NCBI GenBank assembly: GCA_963699835.1
Contig: CAVOVJ010000011.1
Span: 62,001-126,000 of the forward strand
DNA from: BM003 sp963699835
Lineage (GTDB): Bacteria > Pseudomonadota > Gammaproteobacteria > Steroidobacterales > BM003
Direction of reading: 5' to 3'
Length of the DNA stretch: 64,000 nt
Position numbers and translations under genes: made by a program. Positions 34,542 through 44,128 of this stretch are shown piece after piece. The notes beneath the pieces are model-generated. The model made no database searches and was not told where the DNA came from. It saw only the letters and a program-made list of their open reading frames with translations. Position 1 is the first letter of the stretch; each line of letters starts with the position of its first letter.

Positions 34542-34572
34542 CGCGGCCGGAGCGGTCACCGCTCCGGTCGCG
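34542..34572 (+). terminator. 14-bp hairpin between rubrerythrin and the Fe-S oxidoreductase gene
   Basis: CGCGGCCGGAGCGG pairs with CCGCTCCGGTCGCG (one G-T) around a TCA loop. It starts 24 bases after the rubrerythrin stop. No proper T-run follows (GCTGCTTT), so it is more likely an attenuator or an mRNA-stabilising end that keeps rubrerythrin message above the downstream genes than a full terminator. Confidence 0.6.
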
Positions 34573-34598
34573 GCTGCTTTGCGGCTGGGAGAACTGTT

Positions 34599-35945
34599 AT
34601 GAGTGAATCGACTCCGCGCTCCCGAGAAGGGAGTCTCGAAGCGCCGACCCGACATCCTTTGAACTGGCGCGATCCGGACTTCTACGACGAGACCTCCTTG
34701 TTCAAGGAACTGGAGCGGGTGTTCGATATCTGTCACGGTTGCCGCCGCTGCTTCAGCCTGTGTAACTCGTTTCCCACTCTTTTCGATGCGGTCGACGAGT
34801 CCGAAACGGGTGAAGTCGACGGAATCACTCGCAAGGTCTACTGGGAAGTCGTGGACCACTGCTATTTGTGTGATATGTGCTACATGTCCAAATGCCCCTA
34901 TGTGCCGCCGCACGAATTCAATATCGATTTCCCGCACCTGATGTTGCGCGCCAAGGCCAAGCGCTTTCGCGACGAGGGCGCGAAGTTCCGTGACAAGGTC
35001 CTGACGGCGACCGATATGGTAGGAAGGCTCGCGGGGATTCCGGTTGTCGCGCAAACGGTCAATGCGGTTAATCACAGCAAGATTGGCAAGAAAATTCTCG
35101 ACGCGACGCTCGGGGTTCACCCGGAAGCGCCGGTACCCGATTACCAGCCGAAGTCCCTGGCGCGGCGGATGAGACACCACCACCCGGCTGCAGCTGAGCC
35201 GGTCGCGGCGGGCCCGACTCAGGGTAAAGTCGCGCTGTTCGGCACCTGCTATGGCCGCCATATCCACCCCGATCTCGGCGAGGACCTGGTCGCGGTGTTC
35301 GAGCACAACGGGATTCCGGTGACCCTGTTGCCGCGTGAGCGTTGCTGCGGAATGCCCAAGCTCGAGCTTGGCGACCTCGAGCAGGTTGCCAAGCTGAAAG
35401 AAGAGAACATTCCTGAGCTGGCACGGCTGGTCGATCAGGGCTGGGATATCGTCGCCCCGATTCCGTCCTGCGTGCTGATGTTCAAGCAGGAGTTGCCGCT
35501 GATGTTTCCCGGTGACGAAGCCGTTGCCAAGGTGCAAAAGGCGATTTTCGATCCGTTCGAATATCTGATGCTCCGTCATCGTGATGACAAGCTGCGCACC
35601 GATTTCGTTCGCTCTCTGGGCTCGGTCGCGTATCACGTTGCCTGCCACCTGCGAGTGCAGAATATCGGCATGAAAACCCGCGACGTCCTGCAGCTTGTTC
35701 CGGACACGACGGTGACGCCGATCGAGCGCTGCTCGGGACACAATGGAACGTATGCGGTCAAGCGCGAGTACCACGAGACCTCGATGAAAATCGGCCGGCC
35801 CGTTTTTCGCAAGGTCAAGGAAGCCGGCGCCGATTTTTACGCGAGCGACTGCCCGATGGCGGGCGATCAGATCGCGGCCGGCGCCGAGCAGGCCGCGCCG
35901 CCGACACATCCATTGAAACTGCTGCGTCTAGCCTACGGAATCTGA
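34599..35945 (+). CDS. Heterodisulfide-reductase/GlpC-like Fe-S oxidoreductase
   Basis: 448 residues. Two [4Fe-4S] motifs lie near the N-terminus: CHGCRRCFSLC (~45-55) and CYLCDMCYMSKC (~88-99). The C-terminal half has two CCG-type domains as in HdrB/D and GlpC: the first is canonical (GTCYGRH ... RCCGMP), the second has CSG in place of CCG (ACHLRVQ ... RCSGHNGTY). Such proteins move electrons through disulfide-type or Fe-S sites. No membrane segment. By context it may be the electron donor for the rubredoxin-less rubrerythrin; this is inferred from the gene set only. Confidence 0.87.
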   Translation: MSESTPRSREGSLEAPTRHPLNWRDPDFYDETSLFKELERVFDICHGCRRCFSLCNSFPTLFDAVDESETGEVDGITRKVYWEVVDHCYLCDMCYMSKCPYVPPHEFNIDFPHLMLRAKAKRFRDEGAKFRDKVLTATDMVGRLAGIPVVAQTVNAVNHSKIGKKILDATLGVHPEAPVPDYQPKSLARRMRHHHPAAAEPVAAGPTQGKVALFGTCYGRHIHPDLGEDLVAVFEHNGIPVTLLPRERCCGMPKLELGDLEQVAKLKEENIPELARLVDQGWDIVAPIPSCVLMFKQELPLMFPGDEAVAKVQKAIFDPFEYLMLRHRDDKLRTDFVRSLGSVAYHVACHLRVQNIGMKTRDVLQLVPDTTVTPIERCSGHNGTYAVKREYHETSMKIGRPVFRKVKEAGADFYASDCPMAGDQIAAGAEQAAPPTHPLKLLRLAYGI

Positions 35946-35977
35946 GCGCGGCCAACCCACATTCAAGGACGCAACCC

Positions 35978-36562
35978 ATGCACCACTTGCAAGCAAGCGA
36001 TCTTCTCAGCCTGGAGGACTACTATCGGCAGCGGCCGGAATTCCGCTCGCGGGTGATGGCCCACAAGAAACTGCGCCAGGTCGCGGTCGGGCCGAATGCG
36101 ACGTTGTACTTCGAGGACCGCCTGACGATTCAGTACCAGGTTCAGGAAATGCTCCGGATAGAGCGGATTTTCGAAGCTGAGGGCATTACCGACGAGTTGA
36201 ACGCATATAACCCGTTGATTCCGGACGGGACGAATCTCAAGGCCACGTTCATGCTCGAATATCCCGATGCACTGGAGCGCAAGACCGAACTGGCGCGTCT
36301 TATCGGGGTCGAGAAAAAGGTGTGGATGGCGGTTGCCGGATTTCCGCGGGTTTATGCGATCGCGGATGAAGATCTCGATCGGGAAACCGAAGAGAAGACT
36401 TCATCCGTGCACTTCATGCGTTTCGAGTTTGATTCCGAGATGCGCGGCGCGTTGCAAGAAGGCGCATCGCTTTCGATCGGAATCGACCATGAAAATTACC
36501 GCTACAGTGTCGAGCCGCTGGCCGCCGACGTACGCGGGGCGCTGGTAGCCGACCTGGACTGA
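35978..36562 (+). CDS. DUF3501 family protein
   Basis: 194 residues. Typical features: LSLEDYYRQRPEFR, HKKLRQVAVGPNATLYFEDRLTI, YQVQEMLRIERIFE and NAYNPLIPDGTNLKATFMLEYPD. Function unknown. The family is repeatedly found next to a rubrerythrin and an Fe-S oxidoreductase, the arrangement seen here. It starts 33 bases after the Fe-S gene. Soluble; no cysteine cluster of its own. Confidence 0.88.
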   Translation: MHHLQASDLLSLEDYYRQRPEFRSRVMAHKKLRQVAVGPNATLYFEDRLTIQYQVQEMLRIERIFEAEGITDELNAYNPLIPDGTNLKATFMLEYPDALERKTELARLIGVEKKVWMAVAGFPRVYAIADEDLDRETEEKTSSVHFMRFEFDSEMRGALQEGASLSIGIDHENYRYSVEPLAADVRGALVADLD

Positions 36563-36741
36563 GTCGATTCGCCGCGACGCCGGGCGGTCGGCGCCGGTAG
36601 CGCGAGCCGCGGTCGCCGTTTGCCGTCGCAGGGGTGAGGCGGCCGCGGATATGGCAACGGCGCCGCAACCGGCGCGGGTTTGCGCCGGCCGGTTGGTTTC
36701 ACGGTAGAATCGGACCCGGTTCTTCTAGCTTGCCAAACCCA
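36563..36741 (+). promoter_or_regulatory. Gap before parE with a TAGAAT -10-like element
   Basis: 179 bases, GC-rich. TAGAAT at 36705-36710 lies ~32 bases before the parE start and could be its -10; no well-spaced -35 is seen. A GTG at 36634 extends the parE frame but the added residues are basic and not family-like. Confidence 0.3.
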
Positions 36742-38628
36742 ATGAGCTCAGCATATTCAGCCTCCGATATCGAGGTCCTGTCAGGTCTCGACCCGGTGCG
36801 GATGAGGCCCGGTATGTACACCGATACCTCGCGGCCGAATCACCTCGTGCACGAAGTCGTCGACAACAGTGTTGACGAAGCTCTGGCCGGGCATTGCAAA
36901 CGTATCGACGTTACGTTGTACGCCGATGGATCGTTGCAGGTCAGCGACGATGGCCGCGGTATGCCCACCGATATCCACCCGGCAGAGAACATCCCCGGGG
37001 TCGAACTGATTCTTACGCGATTGCACGCTGGCGGTAAATTCTCGGACAGGAATTATGAGTTTGCCGGCGGTCTGCACGGTGTGGGCGTGTCCGTGGTCAA
37101 CGCGTTGTCGCGCAATCTCGAGGTCTGGGTCAAACGCGGCGGCAAGGAATACAACATGAGCTTCCGCGGCGGTGAGCCGGCCAGTGCGCTCGAGGTCGTG
37201 GGCAAGGTCGGCAAGCAGAACACCGGTACGACGATACGTTTCTGGCCCGACCCGAAGTATTTCGACAGCGACAAGTTCTCGGTGCCGCGTCTGACTCACA
37301 TGTTGCGCGCGAAAGCCGTGCTGTGCCCCGGTCTGCAGGTGCGTTTCAGCAACGAGAAGAGCGGCGAGAAATTCGAGTGGCTCTACAGTGGCGGCCTGAA
37401 CGAGTATCTCCTGGAGGCGCTCGGTGCCGTTCCGCGGCTGCCGGAGGAGACTTTTTGCGGCAGCATGCAGGGCAACAACGCAGCAGTTGACTGGGCGCTC
37501 GTGTGGTTGCCCGAAGGCGGTACCGCACTAGCCGAGAGCTACGTCAATCTGATCCCCACCGCGCAGGGCGGTACCCATGTGAACGGTTTGCGGAGTGGCC
37601 TGACCGAGGCGCTGCGCGAGTTCTGTGAGTTCCGCAACCTGCTGCCGCGCGGGGTCAAGCTGGCGCCGGACGATGTCTGGGACGGGGTGGCTTTCGTATT
37701 GTCTGCCAAGGTCCGTGATCCGCAATTCGCCGGCCAGACCAAGGAGCGGCTGTCGTCGCGCGAATGCGCCGCTTTCGTGTCCGGCGTGGTCAAGGATGCT
37801 TTCGTGCTGTGGTTGAGCCAGCATGCGGACAGCGGTGAACGGATCGCACAACTGGCGATTTCCAGTGCCCAGCGCCGGCTCAAAGCGAGCAGGAAAGTTG
37901 TACGCAAACGCGTGGTTTCCGGTCCGGCTTTGCCGGGAAAGCTCGCTGATTGCGCGAGCCAGCAGCCCGAGCTTTCCGAGTTGTTCCTGGTCGAGGGTGA
38001 TTCCGCCGGCGGCTCCGCCAAGCAGGCGCGGGACAAGGAGTTCCAGGCGGTCATGCCCCTGCGCGGCAAGATACTCAATACCTGGGAGGTTGAGCATCAG
38101 CAAGTGCTCGCTTCGCAGGAAGTGCACGATATCAGCGTCGCGATGGGAATCGATCCGGGCAGCAGCGACTTGTCGGGGTTGCGTTACCACAAACTGTGCG
38201 TGCTGGCGGATGCGGACTCGGACGGTCTGCATATCGCGACCTTGTTGTCGGCACTTTTCCTGCGCCACTTCCGCAGCCTCGTCGATGCCGGCCACGTGTA
38301 TATTGCGATGCCACCGTTGTACCGCGTCGATATCGGGCAGAAGGTTTTTTACGCTCTCGATGAGGCCGAACGCGAGGGGATTCTCGAACGGATTGCGGCC
38401 GAGAAATTGCGTGGCAAAGTCAACGTCACCCGGTTCAAAGGGCTCGGTGAAATGAACCCGGTGCAGCTGCGCGAGACGACGATGGCACCGGAAACACGCC
38501 GCCTGGTCCAGCTGACACTGGAAGGCGATGACAACACGGACCAGTTGATGGACATGCTGCTGGCGAAGAAGCGAGCCGCCGACCGGCGCGCATGGCTCGA
38601 GCGAAAGGGCAATCTGGCAGACGTGTGA
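36742..38628 (+). CDS. parE: DNA topoisomerase IV subunit B
   Basis: 628 residues, the ParE size (GyrB of gammaproteobacteria is ~800). GHKL ATPase motifs: HLVHEVVDNSVDEALAGHC, SDDGRGMPTDIHP and GGLHGVGVSVVNALS. Toprim motifs: EGDSAGGSAKQARD and the DxD in LADADSDGLHI. C-terminal GLGEMNP and a lone tail typical of ParE. With ParC it decatenates daughter chromosomes. Start ATG 36742 gives MSSAYSASDIEVLSGLDPVR, matching the family. parC follows after 20 bases. Confidence 0.96.
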   Translation: MSSAYSASDIEVLSGLDPVRMRPGMYTDTSRPNHLVHEVVDNSVDEALAGHCKRIDVTLYADGSLQVSDDGRGMPTDIHPAENIPGVELILTRLHAGGKFSDRNYEFAGGLHGVGVSVVNALSRNLEVWVKRGGKEYNMSFRGGEPASALEVVGKVGKQNTGTTIRFWPDPKYFDSDKFSVPRLTHMLRAKAVLCPGLQVRFSNEKSGEKFEWLYSGGLNEYLLEALGAVPRLPEETFCGSMQGNNAAVDWALVWLPEGGTALAESYVNLIPTAQGGTHVNGLRSGLTEALREFCEFRNLLPRGVKLAPDDVWDGVAFVLSAKVRDPQFAGQTKERLSSRECAAFVSGVVKDAFVLWLSQHADSGERIAQLAISSAQRRLKASRKVVRKRVVSGPALPGKLADCASQQPELSELFLVEGDSAGGSAKQARDKEFQAVMPLRGKILNTWEVEHQQVLASQEVHDISVAMGIDPGSSDLSGLRYHKLCVLADADSDGLHIATLLSALFLRHFRSLVDAGHVYIAMPPLYRVDIGQKVFYALDEAEREGILERIAAEKLRGKVNVTRFKGLGEMNPVQLRETTMAPETRRLVQLTLEGDDNTDQLMDMLLAKKRAADRRAWLERKGNLADV

Positions 38629-38648
38629 GCCGGATTGCGGGGGACCTA

Positions 38649-40895
38649 ATGGAAAACCAGGAACTGAATTTCGACGGCGTCGAACAAATGTCGTTGAAGG
38701 CCTTCTCGGAACGGGCCTACCTCAATTATTCGATGTACGTCATCCTCGATCGCGCGTTGCCACACATCGGCGACGGGCTGAAACCCGTGCAGCGGCGCAT
38801 CATCTACGCGATGAGCGAGCTCGGACTGTCGGCCGCATCGAAACCGAAAAAGTCGGCGCGAACGGTGGGTGATGTGATCGGCAAATTCCATCCGCATGGC
38901 GACTCCGCCTGCTACGAAGCGATGGTATTGATGGCGCAGGATTTCAGCTACCGTTATCCGATCATCGACGGGCAGGGCAACTGGGGCTCGCAGGACGACC
39001 CGAAGTCATTTGCGGCGATGCGCTATACCGAGGCGCGGCTCCGTCCGTATGCCGCGGTGCTGCTCAAAGAAGTCAGTCATGGAACCGTCGACTGGGTTGC
39101 CAATTTCGATGGCACGCTGCAAGAGCCCGCGATACTTCCGGCGAGCCTGCCGAACCTGCTGCTGAATGGTACGACCGGCATCGCAGTCGGTATGTCGACC
39201 GACGTGCCACCGCACAATCTGCGCGAGGTCGCCGCCGCATGTATCCGGGTGCTCGAGTCTTCGCGGGTTTCAGTTGCCGAGCTGATGGAGCATATCAAGG
39301 GTCCGGACTATCCGACGGGTGGCGAGATTGTGACGCCGCCCGAAGAGCTGCAGGCGCTGTACGAGACCGGTCATGGATCAGTGCGCGTGCGTGCCGGATG
39401 GCAGCGCGAGAAAGGCGACATCGTGGTTACCGAATTACCGCACCAGGTTTCCGGCAGCAAGGTGCTCGAGCAGATTGCCGTTCAGATGCGGGCGAAGAAA
39501 CTTCCTCTGGTGGAGGATCTGCGCGACGAGTCGGATCATGAAAACCCCACCAGGCTGGTGATAACGCCGCGCTCGTCGCGGGTCGATGCCGACCAGCTGA
39601 TGAGCCATTTGTTTGCCACGACGGATCTGGAGCGAACGTGCCGGGTTAATCTCAATGTGATCGGCCTCGATGGCCGGCCACAGGTCCACGATCTGTGCTC
39701 GCTGCTGAAGGAATGGATCAAATTCCGCCTCGCGACCGTGACCCGGCGCCTCGAATTTCGGCTGCAGAAAGTCGTTGATCGCCTTCATATACTCGATGGC
39801 CTGCTCATTGCCTTCCTGAATATTGACGAGGTGATCGCGATCATTCGCAGCGAGGATGAGCCAAAGCCGGTGTTGATGCGGCGCTTTGACCTCAGCGACG
39901 CCCAGGCGGAAGCGATACTCGAACTCAAACTGCGCCATCTCGCGCGGCTCGAAGAGATCAAGATCCGAGGCGAGCAGGGCGAGCTGGCCGCCGAGCGTGC
40001 CAGGATCGAGGCAATCCTCGGCAGCCGCGCACGACTGAAGACGCTCGTGCGCAAGGAAATCATGGCGGCGGCAGAACAACATGGCGACGATCGCCGCAGT
40101 CGCCTGGTCGAGCGGCCGGCGGCCCAGGCGCTGGACGAGATGCAGCTGATTTCCAGTGACCCGGTAACCGTCGTGTTGTCGCAACGCGGCTGGGTGCGCG
40201 CGGCCAGGGGCCATGACGTCGACCCGGCCACGCTTTCCTATAAAGCCGGGGACGGTTGTCTCGCGGCGGTTCGCGGGCGCAGCAACCAGCAGGCCGTATT
40301 CGTGGACAGCACCGGACGTGCCTACAGTCTTGCGGCGCATGCCCTGCCGTCCGCGCGTGGCCAGGGAGAACCGCTTTCTGGCCGCCTCAATCCGGCCGAC
40401 GGCGCGAGTTTTGCCGGCGTGATGATTGGCGATCCCGACGAGCGGTGGTTGCTGGCGACCGACGCCGGCTATGGCTTCGTCGCGCGCCTCGGCGACCTCC
40501 ACTCGCGAAACCGCGCGGGCAAGGCCGCGATCAAGGTGCCGCCGAACGCCACGGTGCTGGCGCCGGCGCTGGTGGCCGGTGGCGACAACGCCTGGGTCGT
40601 CGCGGCAACAAGCAGCGGCAATATGCTCAGCTTCCCGGTTCAGGAGTTGCCGGAACTTGCGCGCGGCAAGGGCAACAAGATCATCCAGATACCGGCCAAG
40701 CGTCTCGCGTCGGGCGAAGAAAGACTGGCCGCCGTTACCGTGATCGGGCCGGACAACGATTTGCTGGTCCACAGCGGCCAGCGTCACCTGCGCTTTCGCT
40801 ATCACGAGCTCGAGCGCTATGAGGGAGATCGTGCGCAGCGCGGCGCGTTGCTGCCGCGCGGTTTCCGCAAGGTTGAACGGCTGGAAGTAGAGTAG
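38649..40895 (+). CDS. parC: DNA topoisomerase IV subunit A
   Basis: 748 residues. Breakage-reunion core with YLNYSMYVILDRALP, KSARTVGDVIGKFHPHGD and the catalytic tyrosine in AMRYTEARL. The C-terminal blades lack a GyrA-type box, in keeping with ParC. ATG 38649 fits MENQELNFDGVEQMSLKAFSE. The residue in the quinolone-pocket position after GD is Ser (HPHGDSACYE), the sensitive form. Ends 13 bases from the convergent FimX-like gene. Confidence 0.96.
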   Translation: MENQELNFDGVEQMSLKAFSERAYLNYSMYVILDRALPHIGDGLKPVQRRIIYAMSELGLSAASKPKKSARTVGDVIGKFHPHGDSACYEAMVLMAQDFSYRYPIIDGQGNWGSQDDPKSFAAMRYTEARLRPYAAVLLKEVSHGTVDWVANFDGTLQEPAILPASLPNLLLNGTTGIAVGMSTDVPPHNLREVAAACIRVLESSRVSVAELMEHIKGPDYPTGGEIVTPPEELQALYETGHGSVRVRAGWQREKGDIVVTELPHQVSGSKVLEQIAVQMRAKKLPLVEDLRDESDHENPTRLVITPRSSRVDADQLMSHLFATTDLERTCRVNLNVIGLDGRPQVHDLCSLLKEWIKFRLATVTRRLEFRLQKVVDRLHILDGLLIAFLNIDEVIAIIRSEDEPKPVLMRRFDLSDAQAEAILELKLRHLARLEEIKIRGEQGELAAERARIEAILGSRARLKTLVRKEIMAAAEQHGDDRRSRLVERPAAQALDEMQLISSDPVTVVLSQRGWVRAARGHDVDPATLSYKAGDGCLAAVRGRSNQQAVFVDSTGRAYSLAAHALPSARGQGEPLSGRLNPADGASFAGVMIGDPDERWLLATDAGYGFVARLGDLHSRNRAGKAAIKVPPNATVLAPALVAGGDNAWVVAATSSGNMLSFPVQELPELARGKGNKIIQIPAKRLASGEERLAAVTVIGPDNDLLVHSGQRHLRFRYHELERYEGDRAQRGALLPRGFRKVERLEVE

Positions 40896-40908
40896 CGCCG
40901 CCGCAGGC

Positions 40909-42972
40909 CTAGATTGCCAGTTCCTCGAGAACGACCTCCGGCTCCTGCACGTAGTAGCCCTGCACGCACTGGACGCCGAGCTGCCACAAAACCGCCATGG
41001 TGTTGGCATCCTCGACTCGTTCGGCAATGGTCTGTACCTCGCGCGCCCGGGCCATCTCCACGAGAGAACGCACCTTGGCTTGTTTGACGTCGTTGCTTGC
41101 CAGTCCCTGCATCAGGGAGCCGTCGATCTTGATGTAGTCCATCGTCAGCTGTTCAAGCAGACGTCCGGAATTGGCCAGCAGGCCGAAATGCTCGATGGCG
41201 AAGGAGATACCGAATTCTCCGAGTTGCTGCGCCAGATCCTGGGTGGGCAGCACGTTTTCGGCGGCCACGCTTTCGGGAATCTGGATACAGATCACGCTGG
41301 CCGGCAGTTTGGCGCTCCTGACCAGTTGCGCTACCCATTTGGCGAGCCCGGTGTCGGCGATCGAGTCGCTGGAAATACGGACGAAAACCCTTGATGCCCG
41401 GCGCGCAGCGCAGAATTGCACAGCGGCATTGATGATCCAGCGATCGAGCGTTTTCATCAGGCCGTTGCGCTGCGCCGCGGGGAGAAAATCGCCCGGGAGT
41501 ATTTCGTTGCCGCGCGGGTCTTTCATGCGCACAACGACGTCATACATGTCTTTGTCCTGACTCTGCAGGCTCGCGATCGGCTGATGCACCAGGTGGAGCC
41601 GGTTCTCCATCAGCGCCGCCTTGATCAGCTTGACCCAGACAGCGTCCTGCGCCTCGGTGCGGGTCGACGAGGCGAGGTCGATCTTGTTGACGACGACCTT
41701 GTCGCCGCCTTCCTCGCGGCCCTTTTCGTTCGCGTCATCGGCCAGTGCGACCAGGTCGGCAATCGTATCGCTGCTGCTCCCGACCGGAGCGACGCCGACT
41801 GTACAGGTAATCGAGATCGACTTGCCGCCGCCCTCGAAGGTCAGGCGCCTGACCCGCGCGCACAGGCTTTGTGCCCATTCCTCCACATCAAGATCGGTTC
41901 CGCGTGCCAGCAGAATGGCGAACATCGTGCCACCGAAACGCCCGACCAGGTCGTCAGGCCCCGCGAGTTCCTGAAGCGTCGATGCAAGCTTGACGATCAC
42001 ATCCTCGCTGGCGATCGGACCCACCTTGCGCTTTATCGCACGAAACTTGTCCGGCGTGACATAGGCGAGTGCGCGCACCCCCCCCTTGGCCGGTTCCGCG
42101 ACGGCGGCTTCCAGTTCGCTCAGGAACTGTTGCCGGTGCAACAGTCCGGTGAGCGGGTCGCGGGTTGCCACCTCGGTGATTCGTTCTTCCGGTTCGCGGT
42201 TTTCCTCGGCACCCGCCCTGATGCAGACGCGGACACACGGTTCGCCGTCGAACTCCGCCTCGCCGAGCTGCAGATTGAGCGCCAGCGCGGAGCCGTCACT
42301 GCACAGGCCCTGGATTTTGAGATCGTGGTCGCTCCATTTTCCCTGTCCGCACGCGACCAGGGCGCCCTTTAACGCGGCATGATTGTCCGCATCGAAGAAG
42401 TCCATCAGCGGCATGCCGTCGATGGCCTCGGCGTCCGGATAACCGAACAGCTCGAGCCAGGCCGGGTTTGAATCAACTACGATGCCTTCCTGGACCTGCG
42501 CGATGGCGTCCGCGGATCCTTCCATGAAAGCATTGAGTGCGCGTTTGTATTCGGTCGCCGATGCCAGCGTGCGGTTCAGCGCGCGCTCGAGCCGAAACGC
42601 CCGCAGTTCTCGGCCGCACACCCATTGCAGCCGGTCGCGGTGGCGCAGGGAGACGATGTCCTGGGCGCCGCAGCGCATCGCCAGCGCGATCGAATCCTCG
42701 TCTACCTCCTCACGCACATCGATAATCGGTACGCCCGACGCATAGGCATTGCGAATATCGTCGAGTTGCTCGAGCGAGGTGTTGATGTCCTCGCTGAATA
42801 CCAGTACCAGTTCGGGGTTGATCTGGGTCAATGCATCGGCGAGATCTCCGACGTCGGGAATATGGGTGCAGTGCACCGGGTGCCCGGCGTTTCGCAGCGT
42901 GCTGTTGATGGCCTCGACATTATCGGGCCGTTCCGCAATCACGATAATCGGCACTGCACTCTTGTCGCTCAA
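40909..42972 (-). CDS. fimX: FimX-like degenerate GGDEF-EAL protein
   Basis: 687 residues from a TTG at 42972 (P. aeruginosa FimX has 691). Order: receiver-like domain without a phosphate-accepting Asp; PAS domain (ALNAFMEGSADAIAQ ... WLELFGYPD); GGDEF domain whose signature reads GGTMF; EAL domain in which the catalytic EAL reads as DVV. Both catalytic centres are therefore inactive. FimX is a c-di-GMP receptor that controls type IV pilus assembly. A GCAGGAG ribosome site precedes the TTG. The window also carries fimV, a second twitching-motility gene. The FimX name is by architecture and motif state. Confidence 0.82.
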   Translation of the reverse strand: MSDKSAVPIIVIAERPDNVEAINSTLRNAGHPVHCTHIPDVGDLADALTQINPELVLVFSEDINTSLEQLDDIRNAYASGVPIIDVREEVDEDSIALAMRCGAQDIVSLRHRDRLQWVCGRELRAFRLERALNRTLASATEYKRALNAFMEGSADAIAQVQEGIVVDSNPAWLELFGYPDAEAIDGMPLMDFFDADNHAALKGALVACGQGKWSDHDLKIQGLCSDGSALALNLQLGEAEFDGEPCVRVCIRAGAEENREPEERITEVATRDPLTGLLHRQQFLSELEAAVAEPAKGGVRALAYVTPDKFRAIKRKVGPIASEDVIVKLASTLQELAGPDDLVGRFGGTMFAILLARGTDLDVEEWAQSLCARVRRLTFEGGGKSISITCTVGVAPVGSSSDTIADLVALADDANEKGREEGGDKVVVNKIDLASSTRTEAQDAVWVKLIKAALMENRLHLVHQPIASLQSQDKDMYDVVVRMKDPRGNEILPGDFLPAAQRNGLMKTLDRWIINAAVQFCAARRASRVFVRISSDSIADTGLAKWVAQLVRSAKLPASVICIQIPESVAAENVLPTQDLAQQLGEFGISFAIEHFGLLANSGRLLEQLTMDYIKIDGSLMQGLASNDVKQAKVRSLVEMARAREVQTIAERVEDANTMAVLWQLGVQCVQGYYVQEPEVVLEELAI

Positions 42973-43043
42973 AACCTGCTCCTGCCGCAAAAATACAGCC
43001 GCTTCGGCCCGTTGTGGCCAGCGCGTGGGTCGAACGGCCCATC

Positions 43044-44066
43044 TTAGCAAGACCCGAGCGGCGGTACAGGCACTTTGCTCGGTGCGCCGGCTTTTTCGCA
43101 AACCAGTTTCGGCACCAGGTAGCCTGGAAGGCGCACGAGCAGTTCCGCAATCAATGTCTGCGCCCGGCTCTGCGCGACCTCGAAATGCGCCGTTCCCTGA
43201 ACCCGGTCGAGCAGGTGGATGTAGTACGGCATGACTCCGCAGTCGAACAATTTCTCGGACAGCGCCGCCAGGGTGTCCCCGGTGTCGTTGACCGCGCGCA
43301 GCAGCACCGTCTGGTTCAGCAGCATCGCTCCCGCAGCGCGCAGGCGTTGGCAAGCATGGCGGAAATCGGCATTGATTTCCTTGTCGTGATTCACATGTAG
43401 CACGATTGTGACGGGCGCTCGCAGCCGTTTGAGCCATGCGAGCAGGCGGTCGTCGATCCGCTCGGGAAGCATCACGGGCTGGCGCGTGTGAATACGAATC
43501 CGCCTGATGTGCGGGATCGCGTCGACCGCCGCAGTCAGATGGCCGAGTTTATCGTCACTCAGCGAAAGCGGGTCGCCTCCGCTCAGGATGACTTCACTGA
43601 TATCCGGATTGGCGCCAATCCACTTTAGCGCAGCATCCCATTGCCCACGCGCGGCAGTCTGGTCGACATACGGGAAATGGCGGCGAAAACAGAATCGGCA
43701 ATGCACCGCGCAGGCGGCGGTTGTGATCAGCAATACCCGGCCCTGGTATTTGTGCAGCAGCCCGGGAGCGAGACTGCTGGCCAGGTCGCCAACCGCGTCC
43801 TCGCCAAAGCCCGGCGCCTGGTCGAATTCCGCGTCCAGTGGCAACACCTGGCGCAGCAGCGGATCGTCCGGGTCACGTAGCGCCATTCTCGCAACGTAAC
43901 CGCGTGGGACCCGTAACGGGAACAACCTGCTCGCCCGCTGGGCCGCGGCAAGCAATGCGTCATCGAGTCGCAGCAGCCGGAGCAGTTCCGCCGGATCCGT
44001 GATCGCCGATGCCAGCTCGGATTGCCACGGCGCGGGCTGACGGATGTGGGGGGTAAGCGGTATCAT
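43044..44066 (-). CDS. epmB: EF-P-(R)-beta-lysine pathway lysine 2,3-aminomutase
   Basis: 340 residues. Radical-SAM motif C119-x3-C123-x2-C126 in ACAVHCRFCFRRHFPY, then ILSGGDPLSL and IRIHTRQPV. EpmB turns (S)-alpha-lysine into (R)-beta-lysine, which EpmA attaches to EF-P. It lacks the long C-terminal domain of catabolic KamA enzymes, in line with EpmB. Divergent from efp, 62 bases between starts. Confidence 0.94.
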   Translation of the reverse strand: MIPLTPHIRQPAPWQSELASAITDPAELLRLLRLDDALLAAAQRASRLFPLRVPRGYVARMALRDPDDPLLRQVLPLDAEFDQAPGFGEDAVGDLASSLAPGLLHKYQGRVLLITTAACAVHCRFCFRRHFPYVDQTAARGQWDAALKWIGANPDISEVILSGGDPLSLSDDKLGHLTAAVDAIPHIRRIRIHTRQPVMLPERIDDRLLAWLKRLRAPVTIVLHVNHDKEINADFRHACQRLRAAGAMLLNQTVLLRAVNDTGDTLAALSEKLFDCGVMPYYIHLLDRVQGTAHFEVAQSRAQTLIAELLVRLPGYLVPKLVCEKAGAPSKVPVPPLGSC

Positions 44067-44128
44067 AGGCGTTTTTGCCGATCGCCGGGCTGGCCGGTCG
44101 CAGAACTAACAGCGTTGGAACATTATAA

